In this document: piece after piece, positions 1 to 7,887 of the stretch | How positions within the stretch are numbered: position 1 is the stretch's first letter | Layout: each line of letters opens with the position of its first letter | DNA from: Nocardiopsis algeriensis | Lineage (GTDB): Bacteria > Actinomycetota > Actinomycetes > Streptosporangiales > Streptosporangiaceae | DNA: 64,000 nucleotides | Assembly: GCF_014203695.1 (NCBI RefSeq) | Contig: NZ_JACHJO010000012.1 | Coordinates: 103,677-167,676 of the forward strand | Direction: 5' to 3' | The notes under the pieces: model-generated | What the model saw: the letters and a program-made list of their open reading frames with translations, nothing else | Databases searched by the model: none | What the model was told of the DNA's origin: nothing | Position numbers and translations under genes: made by a program

Positions 1-1
1 C

Positions 2-949
2 ACGCGGGGGGAGGCCCCGCGGGTCGACCTCGGCGCGGCCGCGGGCTACGCGGAGCTGGACAACCGGGCCGTCACCGGTGCGCCCGGGAGCGCGAACACG
101 CTGCGGGTGGACCGCCCGGCCGGGGCCAACACCGTCGTGGTCGGCGGCTCGATCCCGGAGGGCGCCTCTCCCGTGACGGCGCTGCGCACGGTCGAGGAGC
201 CGGCCCTGCTGGCCGGGCACCTGTTCGAGCAGGCGCTGGAGCGGCACGGCGTGACGGTGGAGGGGGACGTCGAGGCGGGCGCGGTGCCCGGGCGCGGCAG
301 GACCGAGGTCCTGGGCAGCCACACCTCGCCCGAGCTGTCGGAGATCTTCGTCCCCTTCCTCAAGCTCAGCAACAACGGCCACGCGGAGATGCTGATCAAG
401 AGCATCGGCAGGGAGACCGCGGGGGAGGGCACCTGGGAGGCCGGGCTCACCGGTGTGGAGGAAGCCCTGACCGGGCTCGGGGTGGACACCAGCGGCATGG
501 TGTTCCACGACGGCTCGGGCCTCTCGCGCACCGACCGCACCACCGCCGACGCCGTCACCGGACTGCTGGCCGAGGCACGCGACGAGGACTGGTACCCCGT
601 GTTCCGCGAGGCGCTGCCCGTGGCGGGCGAGGCCGACCAGTTCACGGGAGGCACCCTCAGGTTCCGGATGGGCGGCACCGCGGCGCAGGGTGCCGTACGG
701 GCCAAGACCGGGACGATGTCGGGGGTGAGCGCCCTGTCGGGGTACGTCTCCGGGCCCGACGGCGAGCTGGTGTTCAGCGTCCTCAACAACGGCCACACCG
801 GCCCGGCGCCGACCGGGGTGCAGGACGCGGTGGCGATCCGGCTGGCCGAGTACCTGGGCAACACGGCGTCCCAGGGCGTGAGCCCGCTCAGCGCGCGGGC
901 GCCGCAGCCCGGCGGGGAGCTGGAATGCTCGTGGGAGCTGACCTGCTGA
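2..949 (+). CDS. dacB: D-alanyl-D-alanine carboxypeptidase/endopeptidase, PBP4 (DacB) family, 5' end outside the window
   Basis: This is the 3' part of a penicillin-binding protein 4-type DD-peptidase (MEROPS S13), which hydrolyses D-Ala-D-Ala ends or cross-links of peptidoglycan outside the membrane. The frame is open from base 2, so the start, the signal peptide and the SxxK nucleophile motif lie upstream and are not seen. The second active-site motif SxN appears as LSNNGHAEML near bases 365-395. The family segment HDGSGLSRTD follows, and the KTG motif lies in AKTGTMSGVS at about 700-730. About 315 codons are present, against a usual 450-500. The gene ends in a strong hairpin at 971-1006. 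Confidence 0.93.
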   Translation, partial: TRGEAPRVDLGAAAGYAELDNRAVTGAPGSANTLRVDRPAGANTVVVGGSIPEGASPVTALRTVEEPALLAGHLFEQALERHGVTVEGDVEAGAVPGRGRTEVLGSHTSPELSEIFVPFLKLSNNGHAEMLIKSIGRETAGEGTWEAGLTGVEEALTGLGVDTSGMVFHDGSGLSRTDRTTADAVTGLLAEARDEDWYPVFREALPVAGEADQFTGGTLRFRMGGTAAQGAVRAKTGTMSGVSALSGYVSGPDGELVFSVLNNGHTGPAPTGVQDAVAIRLAEYLGNTASQGVSPLSARAPQPGGELECSWELTC

Positions 950-970
950 CGGCGGGCCGTCCCTGACGGC

Positions 971-1006
971 GCGGGGCCCGGACGGGACGCCTCGTCCGGG
1001 CCCCGC
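971..1006 (+). terminator. hairpin terminator after dacB
   Basis: A perfect 14-bp GC-rich stem (971-984 with 993-1006) closes an 8-nt loop, 22 bases after the dacB stop. There is no long T tract, as is usual for actinobacterial terminators. Confidence 0.7.
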
Positions 1007-1100
1007 GCACCGCAGGACCGGTGGCCGCGGCTGTTCCGGGCCTCACACGCGTCCGCCACCGGGAGCGGCCGCCGAGCGGGCCCGGCGCGGTGCGCCGCCC

Positions 1101-1187
1101 GACCAGTCGCACCTGACCCGCGAGTTCACCGCCGTCATCGGGGTTCCGCCGGCGCGCTATGCGGCGGAAGGGGCACCAGGCGCCTGA
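1101..1187 (+). pseudogene. remnant of the C-terminal helix-turn-helix end of an AraC-family regulator
   Basis: Read in frame from 1101, this stretch encodes DQSHLTREFTAVIGVPPARY followed by a few residues and a TGA at 1185-1187. The pattern (D/E)QSHLTREF...GVxPxRY is the hallmark of the second helix-turn-helix of AraC/XylS regulators. Upstream bases do not continue the domain in one frame, so the rest is deleted or scrambled. The remnant overlaps the 3' end of the opposing TetR gene by about 50 bases, which suggests the TetR stop was formed by running into an older gene. The match is by eye over about 20 residues. Confidence 0.5.
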
Positions 1188-1713
1188 GGACGCGGTGCAC
1201 CTGGTCGGCGCCGGGCGGGGGATCCTCGGTGCAGGCGCGCAGGAACAGGCCGTCGACCGCGGCCGCGGCCGCGGCGCGGTCCACGGGATCAGGGAGGTAG
1301 CGGGAGAGGAAGGCGTCCACGGCGCGGTTCCAGCGGTCGGCCTCGGCCCGCAGGCCCGGATGGCGGGCGGCCATGAGGAAGAGCTCCCACTCGGCCGTCA
1401 GCCGGATCCGGTCCCCCGGGGAGGACGCGGTGAGCAGCGCGGAGAAGTCGCGCAGGGCGGTGGCGGGGTCGCCGGGCAGCGACCGAACGGCCTCGACGTA
1501 GTCGTCGTTGACCCGGACGAGCGCGTCGACGAGCATGTCCTGGACGGTGGCGTAGTAGTAGGTGACAGCGCTGGGCGGGACCCCCGCCTCGGAGGCGACG
1601 CGGCGCTGGGTCACCGCGGCGGTGCCGCCGCGCTCGACCAGGCGCATGACGGCGTCCAGCAGCAGCTGCCGGCGCTGCTGCCCCTTGCGTCTGCGGCCGT
1701 CGGGTTCCTCCAC
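1135..1713 (-). CDS. TetR-family transcriptional regulator, probably of the adjacent SMR exporter
   Basis: This 192-residue protein has a TetR-type DNA-binding domain in residues about 10-55 (recognition helix region SAVTYYYATVQDMLVDAL) and an alpha-helical ligand-binding C-terminal part. The start ATG (complement of 1711-1713) lies 16 bases after the stop of the upstream small multidrug resistance gene on the same strand, so the two are almost certainly cotranscribed and the regulator likely represses its own operon in response to an exported compound. The C-terminus ends in a Pro/Ala-rich tail that overlaps an AraC-like remnant on the other strand. The ligand cannot be told. Confidence 0.85.
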   Translation of the reverse strand: MEEPDGRRRKGQQRRQLLLDAVMRLVERGGTAAVTQRRVASEAGVPPSAVTYYYATVQDMLVDALVRVNDDYVEAVRSLPGDPATALRDFSALLTASSPGDRIRLTAEWELFLMAARHPGLRAEADRWNRAVDAFLSRYLPDPVDRAAAAAAVDGLFLRACTEDPPPGADQVHRVLRRLVPLPPHSAPAEPR

Positions 1714-1729
1714 CGGTTTTCCTCCCGCG

Positions 1730-2053
1730 TCAGTGCCGTCCGCCCATCTCCAGGGCCATCACGCCCGCGATGACGAGGGCGATGCCGCCGACCTGGACCC
1801 AGGTGAGGGACTCCCCGAAGAAGACGGTGCCGATCACCGCGACCAGGGCGATGCCGACGGCGGCCCACACACCGTAGGCCACGCCGAGGTCCATGCCGCG
1901 GGTGAGGGACTGGCTGAGCATGACGAAGGCGCCGATGTAGCCGACGGCGACGACGACCGAGGGGACGAGCTTGGTGAAGCCCTCGGAGAGCTTGAGCGCG
2001 GAGGTGGCGGTCACCTCGAAGGCGATCGCGCCGAGCAGCCACAACCATGCCAT
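1730..2053 (-). CDS. small multidrug resistance (SMR) family exporter, SugE/EmrE type
   Basis: This 107-residue protein has four hydrophobic segments, the size and layout of SMR proteins, which work as dual-topology dimers exchanging protons for cationic drugs or guanidinium compounds. The essential membrane glutamate of the family is present in helix 1 (E13 in AIAFEVTATSALKLS). Later signature segments include YGVWAAVGIALVAVIG and a C-terminal GGIALVIAGV helix. I chose the ATG at 2051-2053 because it starts directly at helix 1; longer in-frame openings upstream have no SMR character. It heads a two-gene operon with a TetR regulator. Whether it is a guanidinium exporter or a drug exporter cannot be decided by eye. 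Confidence 0.9.
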   Translation of the reverse strand: MAWLWLLGAIAFEVTATSALKLSEGFTKLVPSVVVAVGYIGAFVMLSQSLTRGMDLGVAYGVWAAVGIALVAVIGTVFFGESLTWVQVGGIALVIAGVMALEMGGRH

Positions 2054-2328
2054 GGGGAGACCCGTCTGCAGAGAAAGCTGAGCGAACGCTCCAGATTCTA
2101 TGCCGGGACCGGACCCCCGCGTGCGTGTCGGGGTCGGAGTTGGCCGTAATCTCGTATCCGGTGCGTTTGTCCTTTGCTCAGGTGTGTATCGTCGGCGACC
2201 TCGGTGCCCGTGCTCCGCGCCGGATAACCGCTCCATACCGAAGTACGGAATTTCTGAACCTTTTCCGTGCCGACGCGTCCTAGTACCCGAGACCCACGGC
2301 GTTCGAGGTGAAACATGGAGGTCCAGAC

Positions 2329-3633
2329 GTGAGGGGCAAGTCCCACCCATCGGTGGTCCGGCGGTTCGGCATCGGACTGGCGGCGCTCGCGCTCGTCGCC
2401 ACCGCCTGTTCGTCCAACGACGCGGAGACGCAGAGCAGCAGCAGCGCCGAGCCCGAGGTGGACGACGCGGCGCAGCTGGCGATCACCCCCGCGGACGGCA
2501 CCGAGGCGCTCGCGCCCAACACGCCCATCCAGGTCACCGCCGAGGGCGGGACCATCACCGAGGTCAAGGTCGACCAGGTCGTCCCCGCCGAGGCCGGCGC
2601 CGAGGGCGGCGAGGCCGAGGACCCGTCGCTCTACGAGATGACCGGGAGCCTCAACGAGGACGGCACGCTGTGGGTCAGCGACTGGAACCTGCGCCCGGGT
2701 GCCGAGGTCGTGGTCACCGCCACCGCCGAGAACGCCGAGGGTGAGACCAGCGAGCTCGTCCACGAGTTCACCACCGAGGAGGCCGTCCCCGGGCAGCGCC
2801 TGGAGCTCCTCTCCAACTTCCCCAGCTCGGGGCAGACCGTCGGCGTGGGCATGCCGATCGTCGTCAACTTCGACCTCCCGGTGACCAACAAGGCCGAGGT
2901 CGAGAACTCCATGGAGGTCATCTCCGAGCAGGGCATCCAGGGCGCCTGGAACTGGCCGAGCGACACCATGGCGGTCTTCCGCCCCGAGACCTACTGGGAG
3001 CCCTACCAGTCCGTCCAGGTCGACATGCACCTGGCGGGCGTCGAGGCCTCCGAGGGCGTCTACGGGGTGAAGAACTACCAGCTCGACTTCGAGATCGGGC
3101 GCGAGCTGATCATGACCATGCACGTGCCCGACCACGAGATGGTCGTCACCGTCGACGGCGAGCACGAGCGCACGATCCCCGTGAGCAACGGCAAGGGCAG
3201 CCGCAACTTCGACACCACCACCACGGGCGTCCACGTGCTGATGGAGCGCTACGAGAGCCTGACCATGGACTCCACCACCGTGGGCATCCCGGAGGACTCC
3301 CCCGGCGCCTACAACGTGGACGTCCAGTACGCGGTCCGCACCACCAACAGCGGCGAGTTCCTGCACGAGGCGTCCTACAACGGCAACATCGGCACCGCCA
3401 ACACCTCCAACGGCTGCACCAACCTGGACATGGTCAACGCCAGGTGGGTCTTCGAGAACACCCTCATGGGTGACATCCTCGACACCACCGGTACCTCCCG
3501 TGAGCTGGAGTGGCACAACGGCTGGGGCTACTGGCAGATGTCCTGGGACGAGTGGCTGGCCAACAGCGCCACCGGTGAGGCCCACGTGACCGACGGCTCC
3601 GGCACCCCCGGCCCGGTCCACGGGGCCCAGTAG
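2329..3633 (+). CDS. lipoprotein L,D-transpeptidase (YkuD domain) with N-terminal Ig-like domains
   Basis: This enzyme would make 3-3 cross-links in peptidoglycan, or attach proteins to it, on the outer face of the membrane. I chose GTG 2329 because GGAGGT (2317-2322) sits 6 bases upstream; an in-frame GTG at 2308 lacks a site. A signal peptide ends in a lipobox with C27 (VATACSS). Two Ig-like repeats (about residues 45-160 and 165-270) precede the YkuD domain, as in mycobacterial LdtMt2/LppS. The active-site region has H346 and C363, but the usual SHGCxN reads SNGCTN, so the motif histidine is asparagine (N361). The gene is monocistronic and ends in a 16-bp stem terminator. Confidence 0.92.
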   Translation: MRGKSHPSVVRRFGIGLAALALVATACSSNDAETQSSSSAEPEVDDAAQLAITPADGTEALAPNTPIQVTAEGGTITEVKVDQVVPAEAGAEGGEAEDPSLYEMTGSLNEDGTLWVSDWNLRPGAEVVVTATAENAEGETSELVHEFTTEEAVPGQRLELLSNFPSSGQTVGVGMPIVVNFDLPVTNKAEVENSMEVISEQGIQGAWNWPSDTMAVFRPETYWEPYQSVQVDMHLAGVEASEGVYGVKNYQLDFEIGRELIMTMHVPDHEMVVTVDGEHERTIPVSNGKGSRNFDTTTTGVHVLMERYESLTMDSTTVGIPEDSPGAYNVDVQYAVRTTNSGEFLHEASYNGNIGTANTSNGCTNLDMVNARWVFENTLMGDILDTTGTSRELEWHNGWGYWQMSWDEWLANSATGEAHVTDGSGTPGPVHGAQ

Positions 3634-3664
3634 GCCTCGGGGCAGGACCCCGAACGAACGCCGC

Positions 3665-3700
3665 GAGGGCGCCGGGAACCGCAGGGTTCCCGGCGCCCTC
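3665..3700 (+). terminator. hairpin terminator after the L,D-transpeptidase gene
   Basis: A perfect 16-bp stem (3665-3680 with 3685-3700) with a GCAG loop lies between two convergent genes and could serve both strands. Confidence 0.8.
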
Positions 3701-3743
3701 GTTCCGTTCCCGGTGGAACGGCGGGGAAGCCCCGCCCCACCGC

Positions 3744-4874
3744 TCAGGTGTCGGAGGCGCAGTCGGGGCAGGGCGGGGCGGGGCCCCTCGTGCCGGCTGC
3801 CTTCGCCCCGGCCTCCTCGCCGCCAGGGGACGCCAGGTCCGCGGTCCCGCCGGGGGAGTGTCCCGGACAGGGGTCGCTGCCGCAGGAGAGCAGGACCAGG
3901 CGCACGGAGTCAGGACCGTCCACCTCCACGGTGACGGACGCCGAGGCGGGCTGCGCTCCGACCACGGGGCCGCCGCAGGCCTCGTCGGCGGCGCACACAC
4001 GCAGGTACAGCGTGGAGCCCGCGCCCACCGGTCCGCTGCGCCAGTAGGCGCCCACCACGTGATCGCCCATCCGGGTGCGGGTGCTGTGCCCGGGGGCGGC
4101 CAGATCGACCTCGAGGTGCCGGGAGCCGTCGGCCGCCGCGATGTGCACCGTCGTCCGGCCGCTCTCCGCCGCGGGGGAGGGGGCCGACGTGTCCGGAAGA
4201 GGACCGGTCAGGGCCAGGGGAACGAGGAGCAGCGCGGCAGCCAGGACCGGTAGGGGGACCGCGCCCTCCGAGACCGGGCCCTCCGCGACCGCGGCCTCGG
4301 GCAGGCGCACACGGCCGGGCAGGCCCGCGAGCAGCCGTGCGGCCCGGCGGGGGCCCAAGGTGCCGGGGAGCTCCCGCAGCGGGGAGCGACCGGTGAGCAC
4401 GCTCACCGGCACGGGCAGGAGGAGGGCGGGCAGCATCGCGGCGAGGGCCGCCGCGGCCGGAAGCAGGACCCACTCCGCCCCGGCGGCGGCCGGCCGGGGC
4501 ACGAACGCGATCGCGGCCCAGCCGAGGCAGCCCAGAGCAGCCGCCCACAGAAGGGTCCAGGGCAGGAGGCGCCACGCGCGGCGCCAGGCGTCGCGCGGGG
4601 CCACCCGCCGGCCGAGGAGCACTCCGGCAACGGTCAGCAGTGCGGCGTTGAGGGCCGTGGGCACACCTGCGGCCAGGGCCGCCAGCGCGAGAGCGGTGAA
4701 GGCGGTGAGGACCGCGGAGGCGTCTCCGGAGACCTCGTGGGCGGACAACGCCGCGGACGCCGCGGCGGTCAGCAGCGCGGCGGGCAGCAGAGGGAGGACG
4801 GCGGCGGTGAGCAGGTCCCGCAGGTGTCCGGCCCGCACGGTGGGACGCCTACCCGTACCGGTACGACGGTCCAT
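3744..4874 (-). CDS. multi-pass membrane protein with a cysteine-bearing outer C-terminal domain, function unknown
   Basis: I do not recognise this family. The start ATG 4872-4874 is preceded by AAGGGA with good spacing; a GTG at 4889 is a weaker choice. The first 250 or so residues are Ala/Leu-rich with about five to six membrane segments (LLTAAVLPLLPAALLTAAAS, then ALAALAAGVPTALNAALL, LLPWTLLWAAALGCLGWAA, AAAALAAMLPALLLPV and AAALLLVPLALTG). After them comes a soluble beta-rich tail of about 150 residues with several cysteines (CAADEACGG, LSCGSDPCPGH, CPDC), probably outside the cell and disulfide-bonded. It stands alone between convergent terminators. Confidence applies to coding status, not function. 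Confidence 0.75.
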   Translation of the reverse strand: MDRRTGTGRRPTVRAGHLRDLLTAAVLPLLPAALLTAAASAALSAHEVSGDASAVLTAFTALALAALAAGVPTALNAALLTVAGVLLGRRVAPRDAWRRAWRLLPWTLLWAAALGCLGWAAIAFVPRPAAAGAEWVLLPAAAALAAMLPALLLPVPVSVLTGRSPLRELPGTLGPRRAARLLAGLPGRVRLPEAAVAEGPVSEGAVPLPVLAAALLLVPLALTGPLPDTSAPSPAAESGRTTVHIAAADGSRHLEVDLAAPGHSTRTRMGDHVVGAYWRSGPVGAGSTLYLRVCAADEACGGPVVGAQPASASVTVEVDGPDSVRLVLLSCGSDPCPGHSPGGTADLASPGGEEAGAKAAGTRGPAPPCPDCASDT

Positions 4875-4972
4875 CGGCGTTCCCTTCACTTGTCACCCGC
4901 ACGAAGCCTACGCTCTCGGTGAGCACGGCGCTGCCCCGGGTCACGGAAAGGGAGGCGGGAGAAGGGGCGGTG

Positions 4973-5004
4973 CCGTTCCCGGGGTGGAGCCGCCCCGGGA
5001 ACGG
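4973..5004 (-). terminator. hairpin terminator of the small gene at 5011-5253
   Basis: A 12-bp perfect stem (4973-4984 with 4993-5004) begins 6 bases after the stop of the minus-strand gene at 5011. Confidence 0.7.
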
Positions 5005-5010
5005 TGCGGG

Positions 5011-5253
5011 TCACCAGGCCCGGATGCCGCCGACGGGCGCGGGGAGCCGCTCGTTGAGCCAGGTCCACGTGCCGTTGTTCTCGGTGAAGCGGCGCTGGAC
5101 GCGCTGGACCTCGGCGAGCGGCTCCGCGAGCACCTCGCGCCAGTTCCCGGCTGCGCGCTCCTCCAGGTAGAGGCTGCGCGCGTCGGTGCGCATGCGCACC
5201 GCCTGGACGGTGCGGGAAGTGCCGTTGCTCAGCTGGATGCGGTAATAGGCCAT
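5011..5253 (-). CDS. small conserved-looking hypothetical protein, 80 residues
   Basis: This short protein of unknown function starts at ATG 5251-5253, preceded by AGGGA at good distance, and ends just before a hairpin. It begins MAYYRIQLSNGTSRTVQAVR, which looks like a short beta-hairpin, continues with charged helices, and ends with WTWLNERLPAPVGGIRAW, rich in tryptophan. There is no signal peptide or membrane segment. A good ribosome site, codon usage like the neighbours and its own terminator support it as a real single-gene unit. Confidence 0.7.
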   Translation of the reverse strand: MAYYRIQLSNGTSRTVQAVRMRTDARSLYLEERAAGNWREVLAEPLAEVQRVQRRFTENNGTWTWLNERLPAPVGGIRAW

Positions 5254-5580
5254 GGGAATTCCCTGGGTTCGCTGCGTTCTCTGAAAAGGGGAAGAACGGT
5301 GCTGTCCGGAACAGAACAGCAGACATGACACATGCGATGGAGAAGCGAATTGCCCGGTGCGCGCGGCGGGGCCCGTGAAGGGCCGCAGAAGTGCCGTGGC
5401 AGCGTGGAGCCGGGACCCGGGATGCTCCGGGACGGGCGCGGGTGCCGGGGCACCGTGCTGTCCGCGTCTTCGGACTCTACCTCCGTCCGGAGGTGCTCCG
5501 AGCCGAAAAACGGACAAGAGGGAAGTGAATTTTCGATGTTTTCCGAGTGGGCGGCAAGGCTGCCTCGGGAGAAATACGGA
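5254..5580. other. intergenic region without a recognised gene
   Basis: These 327 bases hold the upstream region of the small minus-strand gene. The stretch 5480-5580 is less GC-rich than its surroundings. Apart from the GGAATTCC palindrome beside the start at 5253, no clear operator or coding signal was seen. Confidence 0.4.
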
Positions 5581-5613
5581 ACACCCCCCGACAGGAGAAG
5601 TGTCGGGGGGTGT
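5581..5613 (-). terminator. hairpin terminator of the NADAR gene
   Basis: A perfect 13-bp stem (5581-5593 with 5601-5613) and 7-nt loop lies 8 bases downstream of the stop of the minus-strand gene at 5621. Confidence 0.75.
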
Positions 5614-5620
5614 CGGGAAT

Positions 5621-6187
5621 TCAGACCGCGGCGAGCCGGGCCCGGGCCTCCATCAGTGCGAACCCCAGAAGGTTGAGCCCCCGCCAGTTCTCGGGACGTT
5701 CGGCGTCGTCGTGGGCGGCACCCATACCGATGCCCCACACGCGGTCGCGGGGACTGGCCTCCACGAGCACCCGCTTCCCCGTTCCCAGCAGGTAGTCCCG
5801 CAGTGCGGGGTCGTGGCCGAACTTGGCGACGCTGCCCTCCACCACGATCCCGAAGCGGGCAGCCTCCCACTCCTCCTGGACGAAGCCGCGCACCTTGCGG
5901 CCGAGTGCCTTGGCCTGCCTGGGATGGTCCGCCCGGAGGATCTCCTCCAGGATCTCCTCGTCCCCGAACAGCCGCGCCTTGCCGGCCATCATGTAGTGCT
6001 CGGCGGTCCGGTAGGAGGTTCCGTCCGCGGTGAACTCCGCGGGCCACCACTGGGAGAGGCAGCTTGTCGACAGCCCACCTGCCGCCGGCGGCCTGTGCCC
6101 CCAGAAGTGCAGGTACTTGATCCGCCCCTGCACCGCCAGCAGGTCCGCCACCGACCGTGCGTCCTCGGGTCCGGGTCCTTCGCTCAT
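5621..6187 (-). CDS. NADAR family (YbiA-like) protein
   Basis: This 188-residue protein belongs to the NADAR family (NAD and ADP-ribose superfamily; E. coli YbiA and the riboflavin-pathway fusion domain). Members are N-glycosidases acting on riboflavin intermediates or removing ADP-ribose from nucleobases. Family landmarks are seen in order: a FWGHRP-type opening segment, LSQWWPAEFTADGTSYRTAEHYMMAGKA in pieces (SQWWPAEF, TAEHYMMAGKA), RKVRGFVQEEW, and WGIGMGAAHDDAERPENWRG near the end. The start ATG 6185-6187 places the domain at the N-terminus as expected. A heptamer tandem repeat lies about 50 bases upstream, in the likely promoter area. The substrate is not known. Confidence 0.9.
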   Translation of the reverse strand: MSEGPGPEDARSVADLLAVQGRIKYLHFWGHRPPAAGGLSTSCLSQWWPAEFTADGTSYRTAEHYMMAGKARLFGDEEILEEILRADHPRQAKALGRKVRGFVQEEWEAARFGIVVEGSVAKFGHDPALRDYLLGTGKRVLVEASPRDRVWGIGMGAAHDDAERPENWRGLNLLGFALMEARARLAAV

Positions 6188-6604
<417 letters not shown>

Positions 6605-7111
6605 ATGGCTGAACCCGTGTGGCTCAGTGACGAGGAGCAGCGGGCCTGGCGGACCTTCCTGGCCGCCGTCCGCCTGCTGGAGTCCTCGCTCGACCGCCAG
6701 CTCAGGCAGGACTCCGGAATGCCGCACACCTACTACCAGGCGCTGGCGATGCTCTCCGAGGCGCCTGGACGCTCGCTGGCGATGGGCGAGCTGGCCCGGT
6801 TGCTGCGGTCGTCGCCGAGCCGCCTCTCGCACGCGGCGGCCCGTCTGGAGGAGGAAGGGCTGATCCGCCGCTCCCGCAGGGAGGGGAATCGCCGGACCAC
6901 CGTCGCGGAGCTGACGCCGCGCGGGATGGAGGTGCTGGAGGCGGCCGCGCCGGGGCACGCCGGTGAGGTGCGGCGCGTGCTGTTCGACGTGCTCGACAAG
7001 GAGCAGGTGGACCAGTTGCGGCGCATCTCCGAGGCGGTGCTCGGTGTGCTCGACCCCTGCGGAAAGGAAGTGCGGTACGCGGAACCGCCGCGTACCGAGA
7101 GTGGGAACTGA
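6605..7111 (+). CDS. MarR-family transcriptional regulator
   Basis: This 168-residue winged-helix regulator has the MarR layout: a dimerisation helix at the start (residues about 10-40), then QALAMLSEAPGRSLAMGELA, the recognition helix SSPSRLSHAAARLEEEG, and the wing GLIRRSRREGNRRTTVAELT. GGAGG lies 7 bases before ATG 6605. The next gene on the same strand is a DoxX-type membrane protein 209 bases downstream, a pairing common in actinobacteria, so the regulator may control it in response to oxidants or phenolic ligands. No operator could be picked out with confidence. Confidence 0.88.
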   Translation: MAEPVWLSDEEQRAWRTFLAAVRLLESSLDRQLRQDSGMPHTYYQALAMLSEAPGRSLAMGELARLLRSSPSRLSHAAARLEEEGLIRRSRREGNRRTTVAELTPRGMEVLEAAAPGHAGEVRRVLFDVLDKEQVDQLRRISEAVLGVLDPCGKEVRYAEPPRTESGN

Positions 7112-7320
7112 ACCACTTTCTGTTGCGCGCCCTGAGCAGGAGGAACGCGGAGCGGGAGAAATTGGTGGCGTCGGCACTCTATGTGCTCGGGTGATCGCGG
7201 GTTAGCATCTGCCTTCCCGGAAAAAGGTTGCGGTCTCAAATGTTGGACGGGGAGCCGGGTCCCGATCCGACGGGAGAGCGCGGTCCTTCCGGGATACCCG
7301 ATCACAGAACAGGAAACCCG

Positions 7321-7785
7321 ATGGCCGAGAAGTCAATCGCCTCCAGGACCACCGCGCTGCCGCCCGTGCTCGGCGACGCCGCCGCCCTCTTCGCGAGGGT
7401 CGCGGTCGGTATCGTCTTCATCGCCCACGGCTGGCCCAAGCTCGCCGACGCCGAGGGCACCGCCCAGGGGTTCGCCGCCCTCGGCATCCCCTTTCCCCGA
7501 TTCTCCGCGCTGCTGGGCGCGGTGATCGAGGTCGGGGGTGGGATCGCGCTCGTCGTCGGTCTCGCCCTCCCCCTCGCGGGGCTCGCCCTGGCGTTCATGA
7601 TGGCCAACGCCTACTTCTTCGCCCACCTGGGCGACCCCCTCGTCGGGGGATACGAGTTCCTGCTGGTGCTGGCCGCCACCTCCCTGGCCCTCGGCTTCGC
7701 GGGCGGCCGCTTCGCCCTCGACAGCCTCATGCCGTGGAGCAGGCGCGGCCGCAGCCGCGGGACCCGCGTGGCCGACTCCGTGTAG
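7321..7785 (+). CDS. DoxX family membrane protein
   Basis: This 154-residue integral membrane protein has four hydrophobic helices and the DoxX signature (ARVAVGIVFIAHGWPKL, GIPFPRFSALLGAVIEVGGG, and a late ANAYFFAHLGDPLVGGYEF segment). DoxX proteins are linked to quinone or thiosulfate redox reactions and to membrane oxidoreductase complexes protecting against oxidative stress. ATG 7321 has AGGAAA 6 bases upstream and places the first helix about 25 residues in; longer upstream openings add only non-family sequence. It follows a MarR regulator and ends in a strong hairpin shared with nhaA. Confidence 0.85.
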   Translation: MAEKSIASRTTALPPVLGDAAALFARVAVGIVFIAHGWPKLADAEGTAQGFAALGIPFPRFSALLGAVIEVGGGIALVVGLALPLAGLALAFMMANAYFFAHLGDPLVGGYEFLLVLAATSLALGFAGGRFALDSLMPWSRRGRSRGTRVADSV

Positions 7786-7795
7786 CCGTACGTTC

Positions 7796-7829
7796 CCGGG
7801 CCGCCCGCAGCCGGAGGCGGGCGGCCCGG
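7796..7829. terminator. bidirectional hairpin terminator between doxX-like gene and nhaA
   Basis: A 13-bp stem (7796-7808 with 7817-7829) lies between convergent genes. Confidence 0.7.
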
Positions 7830-7887
7830 ACCGCCACGCCGGGAAGGGAAAAGCCGCCCCCGGCCCGTGCGTGCCGACCCGCGTGCG

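Noticed and set aside
2054..2200. guanidine-type riboswitch upstream of the SMR gene
   Set aside because: An ACGG followed by a short stem is present near the start, but two paired ACGR hairpins or a ykkC-like fold could not be drawn.
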